A stretch of DNA of 8,215 nt from Phycisphaeraceae bacterium (lineage in GTDB: Bacteria; Planctomycetota; Phycisphaerae; Phycisphaerales; Phycisphaeraceae): assembly GCA_029260695.1 (NCBI GenBank), contig JAJDCT010000009.1, positions 1-8,215 on the forward strand, written 5' to 3'. A program made the translations under genes and the position numbers. Shown here in pieces: positions 1 to 6,728 of the stretch. How positions within the stretch are numbered: the first letter of the stretch is position 1; every line of letters starts with the position of its first letter. The notes beneath the pieces are model-generated. The model searched no databases and had not been told where the DNA came from. It was given only the letters and a program-made list of their open reading frames with translations.

Positions 1-332
1 ACGTCGGGCTTGAGGGCCTCGACCTGGTCGAAGTCGAACGCGCTGAACAAACCGTGACGCCAGCGGAAGGTGGCGTGGGTGTTGACGATGATGTTCGGCT
101 TGCCATCTGACTCGCTGATGATGTCTTTGAACGCCGCCCGGCGTAGCGAGTTGAGCCGGGATAGCTGCAGGTCCAGGATCCGGCCCTGACGGACATCGGG
201 GTCCTCGGTGTACATCCTGTCGCCGACGTTGTAGAGCTCGACTTCCTCGCCGTTCTGCCCGGCGAGGTCGACCACCCGCTGGAGGTAGTCTTTTTTGTCC
301 ATCCCGACCTGTCCGGTAACGATCGCTCGCAT
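1..332 (-). CDS. Archaeal-type adenylate kinase-like P-loop protein (5' part only)
   Basis: The frame starts at ATG 332 and runs off the left edge, giving 110 residues. It begins MRAIVTGQVGMDKKDYL, a P-loop-like turn after a beta strand. Residues 81-110 contain a NTHATF motif (84-89) followed by RWRHGLF and ending at ALKPD. This order resembles archaeal adenylate kinases (AdkA), which have a DTHATI motif, a GYLPGLP segment and an LKPD segment. By that analogy it would bind a nucleotide and might transfer phosphate to AMP. The P-loop is unusual: residues 7-14 are GQVGMDKK, so the second Gly and the final Thr/Ser of GxxxxGK[T/S] are Asp12 and Lys14. Kinase activity is therefore uncertain. An AGGA ribosome site lies 8 bases upstream of the ATG (341-344), which supports the start. 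The gene diverges from floA. Family placement is from motif memory; the C-terminus is not seen. Confidence 0.7.
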   Translation of the reverse strand, partial: MRAIVTGQVGMDKKDYLQRVVDLAGQNGEEVELYNVGDRMYTEDPDVRQGRILDLQLSRLNSLRRAAFKDIISESDGKPNIIVNTHATFRWRHGLFSAFDFDQVEALKPD

Positions 333-340
333 ACGCTGAT

Positions 341-345
341 TCCTC
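341..345 (-). promoter_or_regulatory. Shine-Dalgarno site of the adenylate kinase-like gene
   Basis: On the minus strand the bases read GAGGA, with an 8-base spacer to ATG 332. It supports that start, since no other start codon is better placed. Confidence 0.55.
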
Positions 346-365
346 TGCTGTTATTGTTTGGGCTG

Positions 366-400
366 GCTCGGATTATAACCGCAAGCCGGATAATCCGAGC
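366..400. repeat. 11-bp perfect inverted repeat (operator-like palindrome)
   Basis: GCTCGGATTAT at 366-376 is matched exactly by its reverse complement ATAATCCGAGC at 390-400, with a 13-base spacer. A further CCG/CGG pair inside the spacer could extend it as RNA. On the minus strand the left arm contains TATAAT (377 down to 372), a perfect -10 hexamer about 40 bases before the ATG at 332. I find no good -35 at 16-18 bases from it. The site sits between two divergent genes. It could be an operator for a dimeric regulator, a promoter element for the minus-strand gene, or simply a hairpin. Confidence 0.6.
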
Positions 401-483
401 GCGAATTCCTGTGGGCGGCTGTCGCGGGACCGGTAATCTCATCCCGCCGCGCCACAAACCTGGGGCTCCGGGGGTCAGGGCGC

Positions 484-512
484 TTGTCCCGTCGGCCGCG
501 ATCGTGCATGAT
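484..512 (+). promoter_or_regulatory. Candidate sigma70-type promoter for floA
   Basis: A -35-like TTGTCC (484-489; 4 of 6 to consensus) is followed after exactly 17 bases by a -10-like CATGAT (507-512; 4 of 6). This would start transcription near 519 and give a leader of roughly 44 bases before the floA ATG. It is a plausible match only; planctomycete promoters are poorly defined. Confidence 0.35.
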
Positions 513-545
513 GTAGTGGTTCGGACACGCTCGCACACCATCATG
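507..545 (+). other. Possible hairpin in the floA leader
   Basis: CATGATG (507-513) pairs with CATCATG (539-545). After a two-base bulge, GTG (516-518) can pair with CAC (536-538), leaving a 17-base loop. The structure ends 5 bases before the ribosome site, so it could influence floA translation if the transcript includes it. It overlaps the candidate -10, so if transcription starts near 519 only the 3' arm is transcribed. Confidence 0.25.
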
Positions 546-562
546 TTCCCGAGGGAGCCGCC

Positions 563-1585
<1,023 letters not shown>

Positions 1586-1650
1586 GCATCGTGATCGCTG
1601 AGCCGTACGCCTGTTGGTTAATCGTAGCGACCACTCTTCGTAGCCGATGG

Positions 1651-1688
1651 CTTACATCTGGGCGGGCCTGCGATCTGTAAGATCGCGG
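1651..1688. terminator. Possible weak terminator between convergent genes
   Basis: Between floA and the minus-strand GTPase gene, GCGATCT (1670-1676) pairs perfectly with AGATCGC (1680-1686) around a GTA loop, extended by two outer pairs (one wobble). An alternative stem overlaps it: CTTACA (1651-1656) with TGTAAG (1676-1681). Neither is followed by a clear U tract on either strand, so termination is a guess from position. Confidence 0.3.
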
Positions 1689-1730
1689 CTAACACACCCC
1701 GTTATCTTTGATATGAATTACCCCGGACTG

Positions 1731-2792
1731 TCATCCCAGGTAGTTCGACAGGCCGTCAATTTCACGCAAGGCAAACCGCCGCAGCGTATCTGAGAACGCC
1801 CAAAGAGAATCCGGTTCGATCCGGTCGAGGCCCAGCACTGCGACCACGCGTTGATGCAGGGTGTCGATACCCTCACCTGTCTTTGCGCTGATCGGGATCG
1901 CGTCTGACCATACCTTGTCAGACTGGTCCGCCTTATTGACTACCCAAAGGTCCGGCTCACGCGGCAAAACGCCGGGCTCCGGCCAATCCTGTTGCGGGTC
2001 ACGCATCACGATCAAGACGTCGGCTGAGGCGATGGCCTGGGAAGCCAACTCGATCGCCCGCTGTTCAATGCTGTCATCACTTGTGCGCAATCCCGGGGTA
2101 TCCAGCCAGCGCACCGCGACGCCATGGGTGATCCCGCCGAGTTCGACAAGCCCCCCCACCCAATCGCGCGTCGTCCCGGGGAGGTCGGCGACCAGGCTGA
2201 CCGTCCGCCCCATCAGCCGGTTCGTCAGCGTGCTCTTGCCGACATTGGGTCGGCCGACCACGACGACCGTCGGTGGCTCGATCAGCCGATCGAGTACATG
2301 CGAATCCCGCTTCAATTTGTCTCGGTCGATCTTTTCGGGGTGTTGCATGGCCGCACGCCACAACCCGGGTTGAGCGAGCAACGGATCGATCGCCGCGGGG
2401 CTCATGGCAAGCGCCACCGCCGACAGGGCGTCTGCCTCAACAGGCGAATCCGCTTCGGGGTAGACCGTGACGGGGTCCGGCTGGGCTTCATACACCACGC
2501 CCAGACCGGTGATTTTCTCGATCAGAGACTGCACGACACGCGGCCCGCCGTGGGGCATCAGTTGCGCCACGCCTCCCGCTCGATCCCCGGTGGTGGGAAG
2601 CAATACAGCCAAACCTCGGTCGATCCCCGCAAGGTCCACCAGATGTATCCGCCCGGGAAGCCAGTCTCGCTTGCTAGTGATTTTTTCAAGGGTGTCTTGC
2701 GATCCGGGGCCGTAGATTTGCAGGACCGCCACAGCGCCGGGGTTCAGCGCCGTCGTGAGGCAGAGACGTGTTGGCGTTGCGGCAGCCGTCAC
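1731..2792 (-). CDS. Reduced MnmE/TrmE-like GTPase without the C-terminal Cys motif
   Basis: The 353-residue product has a complete TRAFAC GTPase domain: G1 GRPNVGKS (180-187), G2 region DLPGTTRD (203-210), G3 DTPG (231-234), G4 NKAD (286-289) and G5 SAK (302-304). The PGTTRD segment is typical of MnmE/Era-like GTPases. Residues 10-100 resemble the MnmE N-terminal domain: an ALNPGAVAVLQIYGP segment and an HGGPRVVQSL segment (81-90), the latter like the family HGG motif. MnmE proteins are usually about 450 residues, with the G domain inside a helical domain that ends in CxGK. Here only about 50 residues follow G5, the chain ends SNYLG, and there is no terminal Cys. A normal role in tRNA wobble-uridine modification with MnmG is therefore doubtful. 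The start is GTG at 2792, with AGGA at 2799-2802 and a GTGA overlap with the preceding membrane-protein stop. Confidence 0.85.
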   Translation of the reverse strand: MTAAATPTRLCLTTALNPGAVAVLQIYGPGSQDTLEKITSKRDWLPGRIHLVDLAGIDRGLAVLLPTTGDRAGGVAQLMPHGGPRVVQSLIEKITGLGVVYEAQPDPVTVYPEADSPVEADALSAVALAMSPAAIDPLLAQPGLWRAAMQHPEKIDRDKLKRDSHVLDRLIEPPTVVVVGRPNVGKSTLTNRLMGRTVSLVADLPGTTRDWVGGLVELGGITHGVAVRWLDTPGLRTSDDSIEQRAIELASQAIASADVLIVMRDPQQDWPEPGVLPREPDLWVVNKADQSDKVWSDAIPISAKTGEGIDTLHQRVVAVLGLDRIEPDSLWAFSDTLRRFALREIDGLSNYLG

Positions 2793-3259
2793 CGCGTGTC
2801 CTGGACAAAATCAGGGGGCGTGGATTCCATCGGGGTACCGCTTGGGAAGTTGGCGCACTGGACTGCCAGCGATGCGACGGCCGGGAGGATCATGGGAAAG
2901 AGTTGGCCAGACATCATCACGAAGACAAACGTCAGCAGTGACACGCCATCCAACAGCGCGAACAGCAGAAGGTTCCCCATGAAGAACCCCTGTGGCGTGA
3001 CGGCGTGGGTCTGCCAGCACCGCTTGTAGACCTGGTTGCGTATGAAGTACCCCATCCCCACCGCGCCGATCAGCATGCCGACAGCGATGACGAGCATCTG
3101 AAAACTTAATTGCGTCTGGGCATCCGTCTGGCCTTGCTGCGCTGCCATGTACGCCACGAAGCCGAATCCCAACTGCCCCGCTATGAGTGCAAACCAAACG
3201 ATCCTTAGCACCCAGAGGGTCCGTTGGGGGTTTGCGGTGTGTTGGGTTGGTGGGGCCAT
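2789..3259 (-). CDS. Uncharacterised four-helix membrane protein
   Basis: I do not recognise a family. The 156-residue protein has a short polar N-terminus and four hydrophobic segments at about 16-39, 53-75, 92-114 and 117-135. A basic connector containing YFIRNQVYKR lies between the second and third. The third helix carries acidic Asp104 in a FALLDGVSLL context. The tail, from about 137 to 156, is Pro- and Asp-rich. Both ends are probably cytoplasmic if there are four helices. It starts 7 bases after the coaX stop with no obvious ribosome site, which suggests coupling to coaX. Its TGA overlaps the GTG of the GTPase gene (GTGA), so the two are likely made together. A role as membrane partner of that GTPase is inference only. 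Confidence 0.8.
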   Translation of the reverse strand: MAPPTQHTANPQRTLWVLRIVWFALIAGQLGFGFVAYMAAQQGQTDAQTQLSFQMLVIAVGMLIGAVGMGYFIRNQVYKRCWQTHAVTPQGFFMGNLLLFALLDGVSLLTFVFVMMSGQLFPMILPAVASLAVQCANFPSGTPMESTPPDFVQDTR

Positions 3260-3266
3260 GGCTGGA

Positions 3267-4049
3267 TCAGTTGTCGGCCTTGCTCTGCTGCTCGATCTCG
3301 ACCCGTAAGGTGGTGTAGAGACCCATCATGGTCAAGTTGGGTATGACCCGATCGACCAGCTCGTAATCGCGGAACAGCAGGTTCCCGTCCCCACCGGTGG
3401 CGACGACCAATGGGAACGAACCGATCTGTTCGGCGTAGCGTTCGACCAGTTCGCGGACCATGCCCCGCAGGCCGTAGTAGACCCCGGACTTCATGGCGTC
3501 TGCGGTGTTGTGCCCGATCGCTTCGTCCGGCCGGGCCAACTCAATCTCGGGGAGCATGTGGGTACGGGTGTTCAGGGCGTCGAGCTGGAGTTGGGCCCCG
3601 GCCGCGATCGCGCCTCCGTGGAACGTGCCGGCCCCATCGACGAAGTCCACGGTGATCGCGGTCCCGGCATCAACGACGACGCAGGCCTGCTTGAGGACAT
3701 CAAACGCGGCGGCGGCGTTGAGCAGGCGGTCTTCTCCGGTAATGGCGTCGGGGTCGAGCTGTCGGCCGATCGGGATCGTGATGTCACGTTCGACCCGCCT
3801 GACCTGTTGCCCCAGTGTGCTGGTGATCTGGTGCTCGATCGCTTTTGCGGCGGGGTCGTTGACCGAGGTCAAGAGCACGGCCACATCATCGAGGTCACTC
3901 AGTGGCTTGAAGGCTTGCGCCACAGCCTCGGCGAGGTTGTCCGTACGTTCGTTGCGGAACGTGGAGCACTCCTGTAGTTCGCCTTCGACAAACGCGCCGA
4001 TGCGTGTGCGGGAGTTGCCTACGCTGACCCCGAGCATATTCAGCTTCAT
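3267..4049 (-). CDS. coaX: Type III pantothenate kinase
   Basis: CoaX phosphorylates pantothenate with ATP in the first committed step of coenzyme A synthesis. The 260-residue protein follows the family layout, an acetate-kinase-fold dimer: N-terminal phosphate loop GNSRT (11-15), the GEDR segment (105-108) with the expected catalytic Asp107, VVDAGTAITVDF (125-136), GGAIAAG (145-151), an NTADAMKSGVYYG helix (181-193) and VVATGG (215-220). The unusual feature is Ser9 where family members have Asp in the DxGN[T/S] motif. The frame is open upstream to 4157 inside obg, but the start is set at ATG 4049. AAGGA (4057-4061) lies 7 bases before it, and homology begins there. The ribosome site overlaps the obg stop, suggesting translational coupling. 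Function is likely, with the Asp-to-Ser change a caveat. Confidence 0.9.
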   Translation of the reverse strand: MKLNMLGVSVGNSRTRIGAFVEGELQECSTFRNERTDNLAEAVAQAFKPLSDLDDVAVLLTSVNDPAAKAIEHQITSTLGQQVRRVERDITIPIGRQLDPDAITGEDRLLNAAAAFDVLKQACVVVDAGTAITVDFVDGAGTFHGGAIAAGAQLQLDALNTRTHMLPEIELARPDEAIGHNTADAMKSGVYYGLRGMVRELVERYAEQIGSFPLVVATGGDGNLLFRDYELVDRVIPNLTMMGLYTTLRVEIEQQSKADN

Positions 4050-4056
4050 TCTTTCG

Positions 4057-4061
4057 TCCTT
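4057..4061 (-). promoter_or_regulatory. Shine-Dalgarno site that fixes the coaX start
   Basis: The minus strand reads TAAGGACG across the obg stop codon. AAGGA lies 7 bases before ATG 4049, so the obg stop and the coaX ribosome site share bases. This favours 4049 over the longer open frame starting near 4157. Confidence 0.7.
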
Positions 4062-5106
4062 ACTCTTCTTTCGCTGGTGCGCTGCGCCAACCCGGTTCCG
4101 GGTCGCGTGATTCAGACAGCCTCGCCCAGCAAGCCTCCAACAGTTCGGCCAGCCCAACCCCGGTCGCCGAGCTGATCGTCAACACCGGCCGATCCAACGC
4201 CTGCCCAAACAACTCGATGGCCGCGTCGCGGTCGGCGTCCCCACCGGCGAGGTCTATCTTACTCAATACCACCACCTCGGGCTTGTCCGCCAGGGTCTGG
4301 GAGTATTCTTTCAGCTCGTTTCGGATCACCCGGTAGTTCTCCGCCGGGTCCGAGTGGTCGGCCGGGTCGATATCGATCAGGTGGACCAGCAGCCGGGTCC
4401 GCTCGACGTGACGCAGGAACCGCGTACCGAGCCCCTGGCCCTTGTGGGCGTGCTCGATCAGCCCGGGGATGTCGGCAAAGACGATCCGGCGGTGGTCAGA
4501 CAGCTCAGCGATACCGAGGTTCGGCTCGAGGGTGGTGAAGGGATAGTCGGCGATCTTCGGGGTGGCCTTGGAAATCCGAGACAGCAGCGTGGACTTGCCG
4601 GCGTTGGGCATACCAAGCAACCCGATGTCCGCGATCAGCTTCAGGTCAAGCCGCAGGTGACGATCGATCGCCGGAGCGCCGGGGGTGAACTCCCGGGGTG
4701 TCTGGTTCTGCGCCCCTTTGAATCGCTCGTTGCCAAGCCCGCCCCTGCCGCCTTCGGCGATGACCTGCCGCTTGCCCAGCACGTCAAGGTCGGCCAGCAA
4801 CTCGCCGGTGTCGGCGTCGTAGACCAAGGTTCCAGGCGGCAGCCGCAAGACCAGGTCTTCGCCGGCTTTTCCGGAGCACTGCTTGGGCCCGCCTGGCTCG
4901 CCGTTAGGGGCGTACCAGTGGTGCCTGCCCGCGAAGTCCAGGAGTGTGTCGACGTTCTCGCTGGCTTCCAGGACGATCGAACCGCCGACCCCGCCGTCGC
5001 CGCCATCGGGCCCGCCCTTGGGGATGTATTTCTCACGACGAAAACTAACCGCGCCGTCCCCGCCCTTACCGCTACGAACGAAGATCGTGGCCGAATCGAT
5101 GAGCAT
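4060..5106 (-). CDS. obg: GTPase Obg/CgtA (ribosome assembly)
   Basis: Obg is an essential GTPase that binds the 50S subunit during late assembly and links it to growth state. The 348-residue product has the glycine-rich Obg domain (about 1-158; GKGGDG at 13-18, GGPDGGDGG at 31-39, EGGRGGLGN at 118-126). The G domain has G1 GMPNAGKS (165-172), switch DYPFTT (187-192), G3 DIPG (212-215), G4 SKID (282-285) and SSATG (312-316). G4 has Ser where NKxD is usual. There is no C-terminal OCT extension; the protein ends soon after the G domain. ATG 5106 is chosen because MLIDSATIFVRSGKGGDG matches the family N-terminus. An in-frame TTG at 5145 lies in a hairpin loop and would add a non-homologous Pro/Asp tail. 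No clear ribosome site precedes 5106. First gene of a likely four-gene operon. Confidence 0.96.
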   Translation of the reverse strand: MLIDSATIFVRSGKGGDGAVSFRREKYIPKGGPDGGDGGVGGSIVLEASENVDTLLDFAGRHHWYAPNGEPGGPKQCSGKAGEDLVLRLPPGTLVYDADTGELLADLDVLGKRQVIAEGGRGGLGNERFKGAQNQTPREFTPGAPAIDRHLRLDLKLIADIGLLGMPNAGKSTLLSRISKATPKIADYPFTTLEPNLGIAELSDHRRIVFADIPGLIEHAHKGQGLGTRFLRHVERTRLLVHLIDIDPADHSDPAENYRVIRNELKEYSQTLADKPEVVVLSKIDLAGGDADRDAAIELFGQALDRPVLTISSATGVGLAELLEACWARLSESRDPEPGWRSAPAKEE

Positions 5107-5136
5107 GGGGGTCGTGGGGTCTGGGTTAGAGGAATC

Positions 5137-5153
5137 CCCCGGCAAAGCCGGGG
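5137..5153 (-). other. GC hairpin in the obg leader
   Basis: CCCCGGC and GCCGGGG form a perfect 7-bp stem with a three-base loop, 30 bases before the obg ATG. There is no following U tract, so it does not look like a terminator. It could protect the 5' end or affect initiation on a gene that lacks a Shine-Dalgarno site. Confidence 0.4.
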
Positions 5154-5179
5154 CTGAGGGACAAAGGAGGGAACTGCCG

Positions 5180-5185
5180 ACTATA
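5180..5185 (-). promoter_or_regulatory. Possible -10 box for obg
   Basis: On the minus strand TATAGT (5 of 6 to TATAAT) follows directly on the U tract of the rpmA terminator. No good -35 is found at 16-18 bases, where the terminator stem lies. obg needs either a promoter here or read-through from rpmA. Confidence 0.25.
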
Positions 5186-5213
5186 AAAAAACGGGTGCCC
5201 CATGGGACACCCG
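5185..5213 (-). terminator. Rho-independent terminator of rpmA
   Basis: On the minus strand CGGGTGTCC pairs with GGGCACCCG (9 bp, one G-T wobble) around a CATG loop and is followed by seven Ts. It lies 28 bases after the rpmA stop, so rpmA can be made as a single-gene transcript and obg is separated from it or reached by read-through. Confidence 0.9.
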
Positions 5214-5241
5214 CGGTGAATCGTTACTGTTCCGCGCCGGA

Positions 5242-5487
5242 TTAGCTGGCGGCGGCGCGGATGTTGATCTTACGGCCCTGGAACTCGACGATGCCGGGTG
5301 CCAGCGCGTAAAGGGTGTCATCGTTACCACGACCGACCTGGTAGCCGGGCTTGAAGTGGGTGCCGCACTGGCGGACGATGATCGAGCCGGCCTTGGCGAT
5401 TTGGCCGCCGTAGAGCTTGACGCCGCGGAATTGTGCGTTGGAGTCGCGACCGTTCTTGGTCGAACCCTGTCCTTTTTTATGTGCCAT
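5242..5487 (-). CDS. rpmA: 50S ribosomal protein L27
   Basis: L27 binds near the peptidyl-transferase centre, with its N-terminal tail reaching towards the tRNA acceptor ends. The 81-residue product starts [16 protein letters not shown], the canonical L27 N-terminus. It continues with [21 protein letters not shown] and [12 protein letters not shown], all family signatures. The N-terminus is the mature type, without the Firmicutes extension that needs protease removal. ATG 5487 is preferred over the GTG directly before it (5490), both by homology and by the GAGGTGA ribosome site at 5491-5497. The gene has its own promoter and terminator. The usual upstream partner rplU (L21) is not adjacent: an SDR gene lies there instead. 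The usual downstream partner obg is present. Confidence 0.97.
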   Translation of the reverse strand: MAHKKGQGSTKNGRDSNAQFRGVKLYGGQIAKAGSIIVRQCGTHFKPGYQVGRGNDDTLYALAPGIVEFQGRKINIRAAAS

Positions 5488-5490
5488 CAC

Positions 5491-5497
5491 TCACCTC
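5491..5497 (-). promoter_or_regulatory. Shine-Dalgarno site of rpmA
   Basis: GAGGTGA on the minus strand, 3 bases before ATG 5487, is a long match to the 16S 3' end. It would overlap the initiation footprint of the GTG at 5490 and so supports the ATG start. Confidence 0.7.
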
Positions 5498-5573
5498 GTG
5501 GGCTGATTGGGGTCTGAATGCTATGTAATTCGCCTTCGCGGCACCTGTTATCTCAGGCATCGGCGAGCCGGGC

Positions 5574-5601
5574 ATTATAGAGAACCCTCAGCCGGAGGCA
5601 A
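5574..5601 (-). promoter_or_regulatory. Sigma70-type promoter of rpmA
   Basis: On the minus strand TTGCCT (5601-5596; 4 of 6 to TTGACA) is followed after 16 bases by a perfect TATAAT (5579-5574). It would start transcription near 5567, about 80 bases before the rpmA ATG. This is the best promoter match in the window. Confidence 0.65.
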
Positions 5602-5619
5602 ACCCGCCATGGCCAGAGG

Positions 5620-6498
5620 TCAGACCGGGACACGATCCGGCCCGAACAGGTCCACCTCACGTGGCGTCCACCCCAGGTCCGCCTGGATACAAGAGGTGTC
5701 TACCAGGCTATCCAAAGTCTCAACCGTGGCTCGAAGCGGAACGTCCGGGTAGTACCGATTGACCAGCTCAGTGGCACTCAGCCCCAGTGTATTACCCGCA
5801 CAGGGCATGTGCTGGTGGTAGCCGGGCGAGCGACGGGTGAGTACTGCCAGGATCAGGTCGGCGGCGTCGGCCTTGCTCAGATACGCGAACGCCTCATCGG
5901 CACGAGTTCGGGGGCCCGGTTTGATCGGGCTGGATGGCTGGGCGTGCCCGTCGATACGGCTGCCAATCAGCCATGGAAAACGCAGCGCGGTGTATGACCG
6001 ATCCGGGTGCAGAAATGCCTGCAGGCGAAGCGCATCCTCACCCGCCAGCTTGCTCAGGCCGTATATGTTGCCCGGGCATGGCGGGGACTGGCCGTCCAGC
6101 GGCAGGTAGTCAAGACAACTCTGCCGGTCCGTATCCTGGGTGAGTCGGTTGCCCGAGACGACTTGGATCGAACTGGCAAACACCACACAGCCCACATGCG
6201 CCTGCTCGGCGGCCAGAAAGACGTGGGTGTTCATCGTCACATTTTCCAGATAAGTCCTGGCCGGTGGCACGTCATCCCGGACGCCGGTGTGGTTACCCAG
6301 GTGGACCACGGCGTCGCAGCCGACAGCTAATGACTCGAGCGCCTGTGGATCCAACAGGTCCGCGGTCACGAACTTCCCCGGAGTGTTGTCCATAGGATGG
6401 ATATCCGTCCCACACACCGAAAGCCCGGCCTCGGTCAGCCGACGGAAAGTACAGCGTCCAAGGGCTCCCCCCGCACCGGTCAATAACACATTCAACAC
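5620..6498 (-). CDS. Extended-SDR NAD-dependent epimerase/dehydratase
   Basis: The 292-residue protein is a nucleotide-sugar epimerase/dehydratase-type extended short-chain dehydrogenase. It opens with LLTGAGGALG, the Rossmann TGxxGxxG motif (Gly8, Gly11, Gly14). Asp32 ends the second strand (VCGTDIHP) and suggests NAD rather than NADP. ADLLD (46-50) and DAVVHLGNHTG (62-72) follow the usual order. Catalytic residues are visible: Ser109/Ser110 in VVFASSIQV and YGLSK with Tyr146 and Lys150. The C-terminal part (about 180-292) would form the substrate domain. The HLG-type motifs also occur in uronate dehydrogenases, so the substrate cannot be called. The start is GTG 6498, with AAAGGTGG (6502-6509) just upstream. 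It appears to be a single-gene unit, as rpmA downstream has its own promoter. Confidence 0.85.
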   Translation of the reverse strand: MLNVLLTGAGGALGRCTFRRLTEAGLSVCGTDIHPMDNTPGKFVTADLLDPQALESLAVGCDAVVHLGNHTGVRDDVPPARTYLENVTMNTHVFLAAEQAHVGCVVFASSIQVVSGNRLTQDTDRQSCLDYLPLDGQSPPCPGNIYGLSKLAGEDALRLQAFLHPDRSYTALRFPWLIGSRIDGHAQPSSPIKPGPRTRADEAFAYLSKADAADLILAVLTRRSPGYHQHMPCAGNTLGLSATELVNRYYPDVPLRATVETLDSLVDTSCIQADLGWTPREVDLFGPDRVPV

Positions 6499-6728
6499 GC
6501 ACCACCTTTCGAGCCCGATTTCGGCCGGATGCCAATCGCTGACAACACCTGCCTAACGGCCTGATCGGCGGGCCGCCGACAGATCGTATCAACATCTGCG
6601 GAAACCTCCCCGCCGCCGCCCCTGATAGGCCCGACCTACCAGAAGTAGGCGTGGCTGCCCCCCCATCAATGGGTCGAAGCGGCAGATCTGACATGCCTAT
6701 GCACCCCTGGGCCCAGCTTATCGGCTCA

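Noticed and set aside
2124..3029. Plus-strand open frame of 301 codons across the GTPase and membrane-protein genes
   Set aside because: It is antisense to two well-supported genes with recognisable proteins; its Arg/Gly/His-rich product is typical of shadow frames in GC-rich DNA.
4050..4157. Upstream extension of coaX to an earlier start
   Set aside because: It would overlap the end of obg by about 100 bases and add a non-homologous tail, while ATG 4049 has a good ribosome site.
5107..5145. Upstream TTG start for obg
   Set aside because: It lies in a GC hairpin loop, has no ribosome site, and adds residues that do not match the conserved Obg N-terminus.
4354..5157. Plus-strand open frame of 267 codons opposite obg
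   Set aside because: Obg is unmistakable on the other strand, and this frame is a codon-bias shadow with no motifs.
5164..5172. Plus-strand AAAGGAGGG resembling a strong ribosome site
   Set aside because: No start codon follows at a workable distance, and the downstream sequence is the rpmA terminator.
6293..6694. Minus-strand open frame of 133 codons upstream of and overlapping the SDR gene
   Set aside because: It overlaps the SDR gene in another frame, is Arg/Gly/Pro-rich, and runs through the dyad cluster with no recognisable domain.
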